Assembly (NCBI GenBank): GCA_044233795.1 | Contig: JBIIJL010000100.1 | Location: 1 to 6,480 of the forward strand | Reading direction: 5' to 3' | DNA length: 6,480 bases | From: JBIIJL01 sp044233795 | GTDB taxonomy: Bacteria; Pseudomonadota; Gammaproteobacteria; Legionellales; Legionellaceae | In this document: piece after piece, positions 1 through 4,885 of the stretch | Layout of the letters: each line of letters starts with the position of its first letter | Position numbering within the stretch: position 1 is the first letter of the stretch | Program-made: the position numbers and the translations under genes | Notes under the pieces: model-generated | What the model saw: the letters and a program-made list of their open reading frames with translations, nothing else | The model's database searches: none | Told to the model about the DNA's origin: nothing

Positions 1-123
1 GGCTGCTTACTCTAAGCAGAAAAATAATAACTTGATATCAGGAGGGAAAAGTAACTAATTTTTTTTATGGGTGACCGGCAAAGATAATTGTCGTCAACCG
101 GCAAAGATAATTGACGCGCGACA
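1..123 (-). mobile_element. possible terminal segment of an IS21-like insertion sequence, running off the left edge
   Basis: Read on the minus strand, the segment begins TGTCGCGCG at 123 and then carries two copies of a 17-bp repeat with a 23-bp period before an AT-rich stretch. Multiple repeats just inside a TG...CA end are typical of IS21-family elements. The LuxR-type sensor domain of the overlapping gene also stops close to this point, where a DNA-binding domain would be expected, which fits an insertion. A perfect 7-bp hairpin (CTGCTTA at 3-9, TAAGCAG at 13-19) lies further in. No transposase coding sequence is visible in the few bases available, so the family assignment rests on end structure and memory of the family only. 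It could instead be a local tandem duplication. Confidence 0.35.
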
Positions 124-589
124 CGAGGGTATCAATTTTATTCACGAGGTTATTTCTTACGGCTTCATTATTCGATTTTGATGCATATGAATAGACCACT
201 TGATATTGATCAAAACGCGAAGGCACCGCGATTCCTATAGGGAATTTGGGTGCTTCTTGTTTAAAATGGTGCAAAGATCCTTGGCTGGTTTTATGGTAAA
301 GGTCTTCCCATAATCGCGCCTTGCCCGCCAGAAAAAAATCGGGATGGAAGCTGGCATCCAATTGCCAAATATTTTGTTCAATCAAATTGTATTCAATGGA
401 TGGATGCGAGGAGAAAAACAGTAATTCATTGTGACGGCTCAGTAGCGCTATTGCCATATAATCGATCTCAAGATGTCCAAGCACTTCACGAAATATCCTT
501 AAAAGCGTTCGATAATGCCCAAACAATAAGTCTTTCGCTTGTGGGTGTAAATTTACTTCTGTACAACTCAAGTCTGCGACTCCTTCCAT
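65..589 (-). CDS. LuxR-type sensor domain protein lacking its DNA-binding domain (probably truncated)
   Basis: The 174-residue product resembles the N-terminal sensor half of LuxR-family regulators of the kind common in Legionella-like genomes. Residues 35-60 look like a PAS/GAF-like strand-rich segment (EIDYMAIALL, ELLFFSSHPS), followed by a tryptophan-rich middle (NIWQLD near 73-78, ARLWEDLYH near 91-99) and FPIGIAVPSRF with VVYSYASK at about 116-138. Such regulators are usually about 250 residues and end in a LuxR helix-turn-helix. Here the protein stops after KIDTLVSRVNYL, and the last dozen residues are encoded by a tandem repeat. I infer truncation by an inserted element. The gene follows the XRE repressor with a 7-nt gap, so the two are probably co-transcribed. 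The ATG at 589 has only a weak ribosome site. An AAGGAG at 580-585 sits eight bases before a TTG (569-571, residue 7), which may be the true start. Without a DNA-binding domain it could be dead, or act by binding a ligand or partner. Confidence 0.6.
   Translation of the reverse strand: MEGVADLSCTEVNLHPQAKDLLFGHYRTLLRIFREVLGHLEIDYMAIALLSRHNELLFFSSHPSIEYNLIEQNIWQLDASFHPDFFLAGKARLWEDLYHKTSQGSLHHFKQEAPKFPIGIAVPSRFDQYQVVYSYASKSNNEAVRNNLVNKIDTLVSRVNYLCRLTTIIFAGHP
74..113. repeat. two tandem copies of a 17-bp repeat
   Basis: ACCGGCAAAGATAATTG occurs perfectly at 74-90 and 97-113, separated by six bases, giving a 23-bp period. Because 23 is not a multiple of three, the two copies are read in different frames by the minus-strand gene they overlap, giving NYLCR from one and IIFAG from the other. 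The last residues of that protein are therefore made from repeat DNA and are unlikely to be an evolved protein tail. Confidence 0.85.
569..585 (-). promoter_or_regulatory. Shine-Dalgarno site pointing to an alternative TTG start
   Basis: On the minus strand, AAGGAG (580-585) is followed by eight bases and then TTG (569-571), an ideal spacing. The upstream ATG (587-589) has only a loose GAGCGG about a dozen bases ahead of it. This favours initiation at codon 7 of the sensor gene, removing MEGVAD. Conservation among homologues would settle it. Confidence 0.4.
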
Positions 590-596
590 CGATACA

Positions 597-1094
597 CTAA
601 CCGCTCACGGTTTGTTTATTGCGCTTTTCTTTGAAAGAAGCAATCGAACTAACAGCCAATTCAATAATTTTTTGCAAATTTTCTTTCGAGGTATTTATCT
701 CACGAACATCGTGGATTAACTCCAGCACGAAATCAGCATAATCATCCGTATTTCCGGTTTCCTCTCGATACAAATTATAACTTTTTGTTAAAATATAATG
801 GAGTAACTCATCGTCAATAGCGTTTGGCTGATGCGCTATCTTGAGTTGGTCTTTTTCACCAAAAAGCAACCAGCCCGGTGATACATTGAGTTGGGTTGCA
901 ATACTCACTATTTTTTCATAATCAGGGAGTGCATCACCGCGAATATAGCGTCGACAAATCTGCTCGGAGGCACTGGCTAATTTTGAAAGCGTCCTCATAC
1001 AAATGCCGCTGGGAGATCGCGAAGCAACATACCCACTGGTCTTCATGGCGATAATTAATCTATCTGAAAATTCTTTGTGCTTTCCTGCGCTCAT
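597..1094 (-). CDS. XRE/CI-type helix-turn-helix transcriptional regulator
   Basis: The 165-residue product has an N-terminal phage-repressor type DNA-binding domain at about residues 8-80. The helix-turn-helix is RTLSKLASASEQICRRYIRG (34-53), followed by DALPDYEKIVSIATQLNVSPGWLLFGE, a pattern typical of XRE-family repressors (helix, P-x-x-x-x-I, IA-x-x-L-x-V-x-P-x-WLLFGE). Residues 90-160 are mostly helical and charged and may mediate oligomerisation; there is no visible LexA-type peptidase serine-lysine pair. The ATG is supported by AGGGAGA (1103-1109) eight bases upstream. It heads a two-gene unit with the LuxR-like sensor gene and is transcribed away from alpA, the usual position for an island maintenance repressor. 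I infer that it binds the inverted half-sites in the divergent control region and regulates itself and alpA. Confidence 0.82.
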   Translation of the reverse strand: MSAGKHKEFSDRLIIAMKTSGYVASRSPSGICMRTLSKLASASEQICRRYIRGDALPDYEKIVSIATQLNVSPGWLLFGEKDQLKIAHQPNAIDDELLHYILTKSYNLYREETGNTDDYADFVLELIHDVREINTSKENLQKIIELAVSSIASFKEKRNKQTVSG

Positions 1095-1120
1095 TGCAAC
1101 TGTCTCCCTGAAAATAATTA

Positions 1121-1224
1121 AATAAAATTATCATATAATTCAGTATCAATCAATTACATATTAAATATTTATAATATTTTCACATATACACTGATTGATA
1201 TTAATTTGAATAATGAATTACTAT
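1121..1224. promoter_or_regulatory. divergent promoter/operator region with inverted TGATTGATA half-sites
   Basis: TATCAATCA (1144-1152) and TGATTGATA (1192-1200) form a perfect 9-bp inverted repeat with 39 bases between. Each arm supplies a TTGATA that can serve as a -35 box. On the minus strand, TTGATA (1149-1144), a 17-bp spacer and TTTATT (1126-1121) face the XRE gene. On the plus strand, TTGATA (1195-1200), an 18-bp spacer and TACTAT (1219-1224) face alpA. Repressor binding to the arms would cover both -35 boxes. The -10 matches are only 4 of 6 in very AT-rich DNA, so the promoters are tentative; the repeat itself is certain. Confidence 0.45.
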
Positions 1225-1253
1225 TGGTTTCTTGTTTATGTTGTTTTTATAAA
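1224..1253 (+). promoter_or_regulatory. alternative alpA promoter
   Basis: TTGGTT (1224-1229), an 18-bp spacer and TATAAA (1248-1253) give a sigma-70-like promoter reading towards alpA, with a leader of about 50 bases. It competes with the weaker candidate whose -35 lies in the TGATTGATA arm just upstream. The background is very AT-rich, so chance matches are likely. Confidence 0.3.
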
Positions 1254-1312
1254 TAAAGTATCAAATAGAGTTATAGTGAGTTGTGTTATTAAATAGCGTC
1301 GGAGATGTAGAC

Positions 1313-1537
1313 ATGGAAAATCCCAATATACAAAAGTTATCTCAGCAAGTATTATTCATTACTGATCTGGAACAAATTATAGGTCGTAACCGACTAACCT
1401 TAAGGCGCTGGTGGTTAGAGGGTAATTTCCCCGAGCCGGTTAAATTAAATGGAACCACTTTGGCTTGGCATGCTGACACAATCAATGAGTGGATTCAAAA
1501 AAAGATTAAAATTATCGAAACTAAAAGTAATATTTAA
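1313..1537 (+). CDS. alpA: AlpA-family excisionase/transcriptional regulator
   Basis: The 74-residue protein matches the AlpA (MerR-like small winged helix) pattern of P4-type satellite islands. VLFITDLEQIIGRNRLTLRRW (residues 13-33) is the helix-turn-helix, GNFPEPVKL (37-45) the wing, and LAWHADTINEWIQKK (50-64) the closing strand and helix. AlpA proteins activate integrase expression or act as recombination directionality factors. The ATG at 1313 is chosen because GGAG (1301-1304) sits eight bases ahead; a GTG at 1283 in the same frame would add ten residues but has no such site. It is transcribed divergently from the XRE repressor and converges on the integrase operon, consistent with a repressor-excisionase-integrase circuit. 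Confidence 0.85.
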   Translation: MENPNIQKLSQQVLFITDLEQIIGRNRLTLRRWWLEGNFPEPVKLNGTTLAWHADTINEWIQKKIKIIETKSNI

Positions 1538-1550
1538 TTTTTATACAAAG

Positions 1551-1570
1551 GGGCCGGCATCGGCCGGCTT
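1551..1570. terminator. GC-rich hairpin between convergent genes, possible bidirectional terminator
   Basis: GCCGGC (1553-1558), loop ATCG, GCCGGC (1563-1568), extendable by two G-U pairs, lies just after the alpA stop and downstream of the AlbA_2 gene on the other strand. It is the most GC-rich patch in an AT-rich gap. The T tract after it is short on both strands (TTGTT on plus; CCCCTTTGT on minus), so termination would be weak. Confidence 0.4.
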
Positions 1571-1606
1571 GTTGCAGTATATGAAGCATATTAAACCATT
1601 AGTGAT

Positions 1607-1650
1607 GCCGAATCATTGCCGAATCATTGCCGAATCATTGCCGAATCATT
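1607..1650. repeat. four perfect tandem copies of an 11-bp repeat
   Basis: GCCGAATCATT is repeated without a mismatch at 1607-1617, 1618-1628, 1629-1639 and 1640-1650. The 11-bp unit is close to one helical turn, so all copies face the same side of the DNA. The last copy's AATCATT pairs with AATGATT at 1654-1660 across an ATA loop, making a small AT hairpin next to the AlbA_2 gene stop. No coding role fits. It could be an iteron-like binding array, or a slippage-expanded repeat. Confidence 0.92.
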
Positions 1651-1672
1651 ATAAATGATTTTGCGGAGCTTG

Positions 1673-3103
1673 TTACTTATGTTGATGAATGTCGATAGAC
1701 CAAGTTGTTGTTTTTGTGGTTCCGACCGAAGAAATTACTCCTTTGTCTCTTAAGTTAGCTAAATCGTACCGCAAGGTTCTTTCTGATGGGGGATCTTGCA
1801 TTTGTTGTCTAATGGCATGGGTAGACATTGCATTTTCGGTGCTAAGAATAGCAATAATTTCTTTTTGTCGCGGGGTCAATTGTTCAAGCCAGGCTTGATC
1901 TGGTTTTTGTATCGCAGTACTCATTGCCTCTTTGAAATTGAAAGCAGTAGAAAATCCACCTGAATACTCTTCAAAATCAGGTTCTGGCGTGCCATTTTCT
2001 CGGCAATACCCAGCCATACGCAGAGTCCCTGTACCCCAGCCCTCTACCAAGCCTCTTTGATAGAAAACGGTCGCAATGATTTTGTTTCTTGGAACCGAGT
2101 TATGTCTTTTTTTTAAATCGTCGATTGTTAATTTTTTAGATAACTCGCCAGCATTCCAAATTTCCAACCGATTATCATAGACCGCTAAACTAACGGTTGA
2201 GGATTCCGTGGTGTATTCGCGGTGACTCAGTGCATTAATTAAAGCTTCTCGTAATGCTAAATTAGGGACAGCGGGTTGATCGATGCGCTGCATCCGATTA
2301 GGCTCAAAATAACTCGCAATAGGTAAATGGCGCTGCGTAAATGCTAATGCTGCGGCAACCAATTTAAAAGCATTGCCATAGGTACGTTGGTTATCAATAA
2401 AATCACCTAAATTGTCATTACCCCTGAATCGAGCCATTCTGATCATGCATTGAGAGTAGTCGGGGCAAACCTCTTTAGCGAATAAAACCACGGCAGCATT
2501 AATCAAATGACCATGTTGTATCAATTCTAATTTGGTTAAAATATGCTCAATATTATAATCTAAGACTTCAACGCCAATTCTGTTTTTGGCGATGCCATCT
2601 CTAATGGCGCTCTTGATTTCCTCATGATCTAGATCGTCAATCTCATAGCCGTAAGCAGGCTGTTTTTCCCAAGAATGATTTAATTGTCCCCGATTAACAA
2701 TGAGTTGCTCGTAACGATGTTGAGTCATTCTTTCTGTGCTTGATTGATTCCGCTCAAAAGCGCGGCCATCGTAAGCATATGGAATATGTTTACCGTATAA
2801 CACCTTGATGAAAATAATTTGTTTCTCTGCAGTAAGATCCACATAATGTACTTCTATCTCTGGTTTAGGCTCTATTTTTTTAATTTCGCGGGCAATTTCT
2901 TGGCGAGTATTGTCTGTCACCTGTTGTCCAACGGGTTGGCCCTTATCAGTTACTCCAAGCAAAATAATGCCGCCTTTGTCATTATTATTCAAAAAAGCAC
3001 ACACTGTTTCAAAAGCAGGTTTTAGTTGTGCAGTAGATTTTTTGAATTCCAAATGTTGGGACTCACCTTTTGTTATTAATGCTTCAATTTGCTGGAGATT
3101 CAT
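1673..3103 (-). CDS. Schlafen/AlbA_2 domain ATP-binding protein with GHKL-like and winged-helix regions
   Basis: The 476-residue protein has the domain order of the AlbA_2-HATPase_c_4 family, often annotated as putative transcriptional regulator or RecG-like helicase (it has no helicase motifs here). The AlbA_2/Schlafen domain covers about residues 1-130, with GESQHLEFKKS (13-23), GGIILLGVTDKG (44-55) and FERNQSSTERMT (116-127). A GHKL-type ATP-binding region follows at about 275-390, with N-box EALINALSH (286-294), a degenerate G1 box WNAGEL (316-321) and glycine-rich GWGTGT (355-360). A C-terminal winged helix is likely at about 405-470 (TPRQKEIIAIL, SERTLRYDLANLRDKGVI). Its ATG lies six bases past the integrase stop, and its ribosome site AAAGG (3113-3117) overlaps the integrase stop region, so translation is probably coupled. 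Family members occur widely on mobile islands, with roles in regulation or defence; substrate and partner are unknown here. Confidence 0.82.
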   Translation of the reverse strand: MNLQQIEALITKGESQHLEFKKSTAQLKPAFETVCAFLNNNDKGGIILLGVTDKGQPVGQQVTDNTRQEIAREIKKIEPKPEIEVHYVDLTAEKQIIFIKVLYGKHIPYAYDGRAFERNQSSTERMTQHRYEQLIVNRGQLNHSWEKQPAYGYEIDDLDHEEIKSAIRDGIAKNRIGVEVLDYNIEHILTKLELIQHGHLINAAVVLFAKEVCPDYSQCMIRMARFRGNDNLGDFIDNQRTYGNAFKLVAAALAFTQRHLPIASYFEPNRMQRIDQPAVPNLALREALINALSHREYTTESSTVSLAVYDNRLEIWNAGELSKKLTIDDLKKRHNSVPRNKIIATVFYQRGLVEGWGTGTLRMAGYCRENGTPEPDFEEYSGGFSTAFNFKEAMSTAIQKPDQAWLEQLTPRQKEIIAILSTENAMSTHAIRQQMQDPPSERTLRYDLANLRDKGVISSVGTTKTTTWSIDIHQHK

Positions 3104-3109
3104 AATTTA

Positions 3110-4378
3110 CTACCTTTCACTGGAAAACTGATTGGATACGAGGTTTCCATAATCGTTCATGTCGTTATGCTGTTTTTTCAACTCAATAGACACCACATTA
3201 TTTTGCAATAAGCTTTCAATGTAGTTAGCCCATTGGTTTAATGCCTCTTTTCTCTGGGGCAACATTTCATTTTTATTGTATGTAGCCATAATTTTAGGCA
3301 TTTTATGACCGAGACACTTTTCAACAACGACCGGATCAACATGTAAAGCCTCTCCCAGTTGGGTGGCGAATGTACGACGCAAATCATGGGCAGTCCAGTG
3401 TGGAATACCAACTCGATCTTGGATGCGTTTTATTGCTTTCGCTATTGCTTTTTCATATACAGGTCGCTGACCTTCTGCACCGATTATGACATATTCTGCG
3501 CTACTTTGATCTTTCAGCTCCAGCAATAAATGTTTAGTCATTTCGCTAAGATGAATTTGCATGACGATGCTTGTCTTAGTCCGCTCAGCCGGAATAGTCC
3601 ATAAGGAATTGTTAAAATCAAATTCAGACCAAACTGCAAGTCTAATTTCACCGGTACGAACGCCGGTGAGCAAAATAATTTTAATGGCATTTTTTATTTG
3701 AGTAGAAATGCCATGTTCGTCACTATCAAGAAATTGCCAGATAGTTTTTATCTCATTGACTGACAAATGTCGCTCTCTTGGTTTTTCAATGCCACCAATG
3801 TCTCGTGAACGGATATTCATTGCCGGATTATGAATCATTTCTCCCCGACTAACAGCATAATTAAATGCTTGTTTAAGTGCGGCTAATACTTTATTGGCGT
3901 GTACGGGTGCACCACGGGCAACAATCTTATCTAATGCCAGGGTGATTTCTCTTGTTTTTAATTTGTCCAATAGCTTATTACCTAGGAGCGGGATAATATC
4001 TGCTGTAATCAATTGCTCAATTTGTTGAGGTTGCGCACGGTGTTTTTTTATATAACTGTTGTACCAGTTCACCATTAGATTTTTTACAGTATTATCTGCT
4101 TGATGTTTCTCTTCCTCAACCTGATCTTGCGGGTTGATTCCCTCCTTACGTAGATCGCTCAATTCAATAAATCGCTTTTTTGCAGCAGATAAACTAATTG
4201 TTGGATAATGACCTAACGTAATAAAATACCGTTGTCCTTCTATCCGGTAGCGGTAAAGCCAAGTTTTTAGTCCTTTAGGCGTTACTCTAATGCCAAAACC
4301 TCCATCTCTGAACTCTTCATAACGCACCGATTTGGGTTTTAGCGATTTAATATAAGCATCAGTAAAATATTTTTCCAT
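3110..4378 (-). CDS. int: P4-type tyrosine recombinase (island integrase)
   Basis: The 422-residue protein catalyses site-specific integration and excision of the island. The N-terminal DUF4102-like arm-binding domain is seen as FTDAYIKSLKPKS, then DGGFGIRVTPKGLKTWLYRYR and ITLGHYPTISLSAAK. The SAM-like core-binding domain lies at about residues 95-185. The catalytic domain carries all expected residues (numbered from the ATG): Arg241 in TGVRTGEIR, Lys268 in ERTKTS, His331 and Arg334 in HDLRRTF, His358 in LGHK, and nucleophile Tyr367 in MATYNK. Length is normal and no break is seen, so it should be active. The ATG at 4378 is preferred; a TTG at 4387 would add only MLT. It starts about 160 bases from a proline tRNA fragment, the likely attachment site, and heads an operon with the AlbA_2 gene. 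Confidence 0.95.
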   Translation of the reverse strand: MEKYFTDAYIKSLKPKSVRYEEFRDGGFGIRVTPKGLKTWLYRYRIEGQRYFITLGHYPTISLSAAKKRFIELSDLRKEGINPQDQVEEEKHQADNTVKNLMVNWYNSYIKKHRAQPQQIEQLITADIIPLLGNKLLDKLKTREITLALDKIVARGAPVHANKVLAALKQAFNYAVSRGEMIHNPAMNIRSRDIGGIEKPRERHLSVNEIKTIWQFLDSDEHGISTQIKNAIKIILLTGVRTGEIRLAVWSEFDFNNSLWTIPAERTKTSIVMQIHLSEMTKHLLLELKDQSSAEYVIIGAEGQRPVYEKAIAKAIKRIQDRVGIPHWTAHDLRRTFATQLGEALHVDPVVVEKCLGHKMPKIMATYNKNEMLPQRKEALNQWANYIESLLQNNVVSIELKKQHNDMNDYGNLVSNQFSSER

Positions 4379-4395
4379 GGTCAGCAACTCGAAAA

Positions 4396-4417
4396 AGGTG
4401 TACTTCTAGGTGTACTT
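4396..4417. repeat. 10-bp direct repeat upstream of int, candidate arm-type binding sites
   Basis: AGGTGTACTT occurs at 4396-4405 and 4408-4417, a 12-bp period, in the untranslated leader just ahead of the integrase start. Closely spaced direct repeats beside an integrase gene and inside an attachment region often bind the integrase N-terminal domain. That role is inferred from position only. Confidence 0.55.
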
Positions 4418-4455
4418 TTAAATGTTCTCTTATGAAATTAAATGAACTCATTTGA

Positions 4456-4483
4456 AGTATAACACCATTGTAATTATATTCAA
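4456..4483 (-). promoter_or_regulatory. candidate integrase promoter
   Basis: On the minus strand TTGAAT (4483-4478), a 16-bp spacer and TATACT (4461-4456) form a sigma-70-like promoter giving a leader of about 70 bases before the int ATG. A second TATAAT (4478-4473) with TTCATA 16 bases upstream (4500-4495) is possible. Both overlap the inverted repeat at 4466-4491, so a protein bound there would block transcription. Confidence 0.45.
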
Positions 4484-4491
4484 TTACAATG
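4466..4491. repeat. perfect 10-bp inverted repeat over the integrase promoter, candidate operator
   Basis: CATTGTAATT (4466-4475) and AATTACAATG (4482-4491) are perfect inverted copies around six bases (ATATTC). A second, wider inverted pair, AACTCATT (4445-4452) and AATGAGTT (4488-4495), surrounds it. The symmetry lies over both candidate int promoters. Likely binders are AlpA, the XRE repressor or the integrase itself; the sequence alone does not choose. Confidence 0.6.
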
Positions 4492-4540
4492 AGTTATGAA
4501 TGTATTTGATATTAAATGATATTGATATATAATGGTTGTT

Positions 4541-4591
4541 CTAAGCATGGTGTGCTAGTGGTCGATGGTTCAAATCCTTCCGTCCCGACCA
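4541..4591 (+). other. 3' half of a proline tRNA gene; likely island attachment site (att)
   Basis: From the anticodon arm to CCA the segment reads as a tRNA: GCTAG (3' side of the anticodon stem), a TGGTC variable region, a T arm with loop TTCAAAT, acceptor strand CGTCCCG, discriminator A and CCA. G72 and A73 are tRNA-Pro identity features in bacteria. No 5' half (expected to begin CGGGACG) precedes it. Damage is visible: an extra A in the 5' anticodon stem (CTAAGC), loop ATGGTGT where a Pro-GGG tRNA would have ATGGGGT, and a T-T mismatch in the T stem (GATGG against CCTTC). It is therefore a non-functional fragment. With the integrase gene alongside and reading away, it fits the displaced tRNA end left at the island border. 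The 3' end points away from the island. Confidence 0.8.
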
Positions 4592-4619
4592 ATGAAATCA
4601 ATGAGTTACGAAAAAAAAC

Positions 4620-4645
4620 GGCTCTTTCCCATTTGCGGGGGAACT
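4620..4645. repeat. terminal inverted repeat of an ISL3-family element
   Basis: The sequence beginning GGCTCTTTCCCATTTGCGG at 4620 matches the GGCTCTTT start typical of ISL3-family ends. It lies directly downstream of an ISL3-type transposase C-terminus on the minus strand, as expected. The eight bases before it (AAAAAAAC, 4612-4619) would be one copy of the 8-bp target duplication. No matching opposite end is visible in the window. Confidence 0.65.
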
Positions 4646-4648
4646 TTC

Positions 4649-4768
4649 TCAAGCACATAGAACTCTAACCCTCGTTCTGTAATTTTCAAAATTTCTAAAG
4701 CCATAAGCTCTTCTTTGAATCAACTTCATCTTACGATGAAACCCTTCTGAAATCCCATTCCACCTTAT
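4649..4768 (-). pseudogene. C-terminal remnant of an ISL3-family transposase
   Basis: Translation of the minus strand to the TGA at 4649-4651 gives NGISEGFHRKMKLIQRRAYG followed by FRNFENYRTRVRVLCA. This is the hallmark C-terminus of ISL3 (IS204/IS1001/IS1165) DDE transposases, where the NG-x-x-EG-x-N/H-x-K segment includes the last catalytic glutamate and RRAYGFRNF follows. Only about 40 codons remain; upstream the frame meets a TGA at 4790-4792 and the resemblance fades before 4770. The rest of the element has been deleted or scrambled. It is a dead fragment just outside the island border. Confidence 0.8.
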
Positions 4769-4885
4769 GTCTACGTACCTGCAGCACACTCATTTCCCCT
4801 TTCCGCCATTCTCCCCCCTTCATGATCAAATACAATCCAATATGTATTATAATTATAATATGGATTAAGTTAGGATTAGCTTAAA
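4769..4885. promoter_or_regulatory. non-coding gap with a candidate promoter for the downstream gene
   Basis: Between the transposase remnant and the next gene no coding segment is convincing. Two overlapping TATAAT boxes lie at 4848-4853 and 4854-4859. For the second, TACAAT at 4831-4836 is a poor -35 at 17 bp spacing. AATCCA (4834-4839) and TGGATT (4861-4866) form a 6-bp inverted repeat around these boxes, a possible operator. AGGA at 4872-4875 is a modest ribosome site ten bases before the GTG start. Confidence 0.35.

Noticed and set aside
1..19. 7-bp hairpin as a rho-independent terminator
   Set aside because: It is followed by A-rich sequence on the plus strand and preceded by T-rich sequence on the minus strand, so no T tract follows it in the visible DNA.
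400..600. Plus-strand open frame of 66 codons
   Set aside because: It lies antisense to the sensor gene, lacks a ribosome site and has no protein-like pattern; it is a shadow of the real frame.
1607..1650. CRISPR array
   Set aside because: The 11-bp units are directly abutting with no spacers, and there are no cas genes.
1449..1658. Plus-strand open frame covering the end of alpA and the 11-bp repeats
   Set aside because: It overlaps alpA in another frame, and its C-terminus is only the translated tandem repeat.
1689..1898. Plus-strand frame opposite the AlbA_2 gene
   Set aside because: Antisense to a convincing coding gene, with no start signal.
2819..3131. Two plus-strand frames opposite the AlbA_2 N-terminus
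   Set aside because: Antisense shadows; the Cys/Phe-rich translations do not resemble real proteins.
4612..4702. Minus-strand frame starting MALEILKITERGLEF
   Set aside because: It is another frame of the ISL3 transposase tail and terminal repeat; the frame reading RRAYGFRNFENY is clearly the genuine one.
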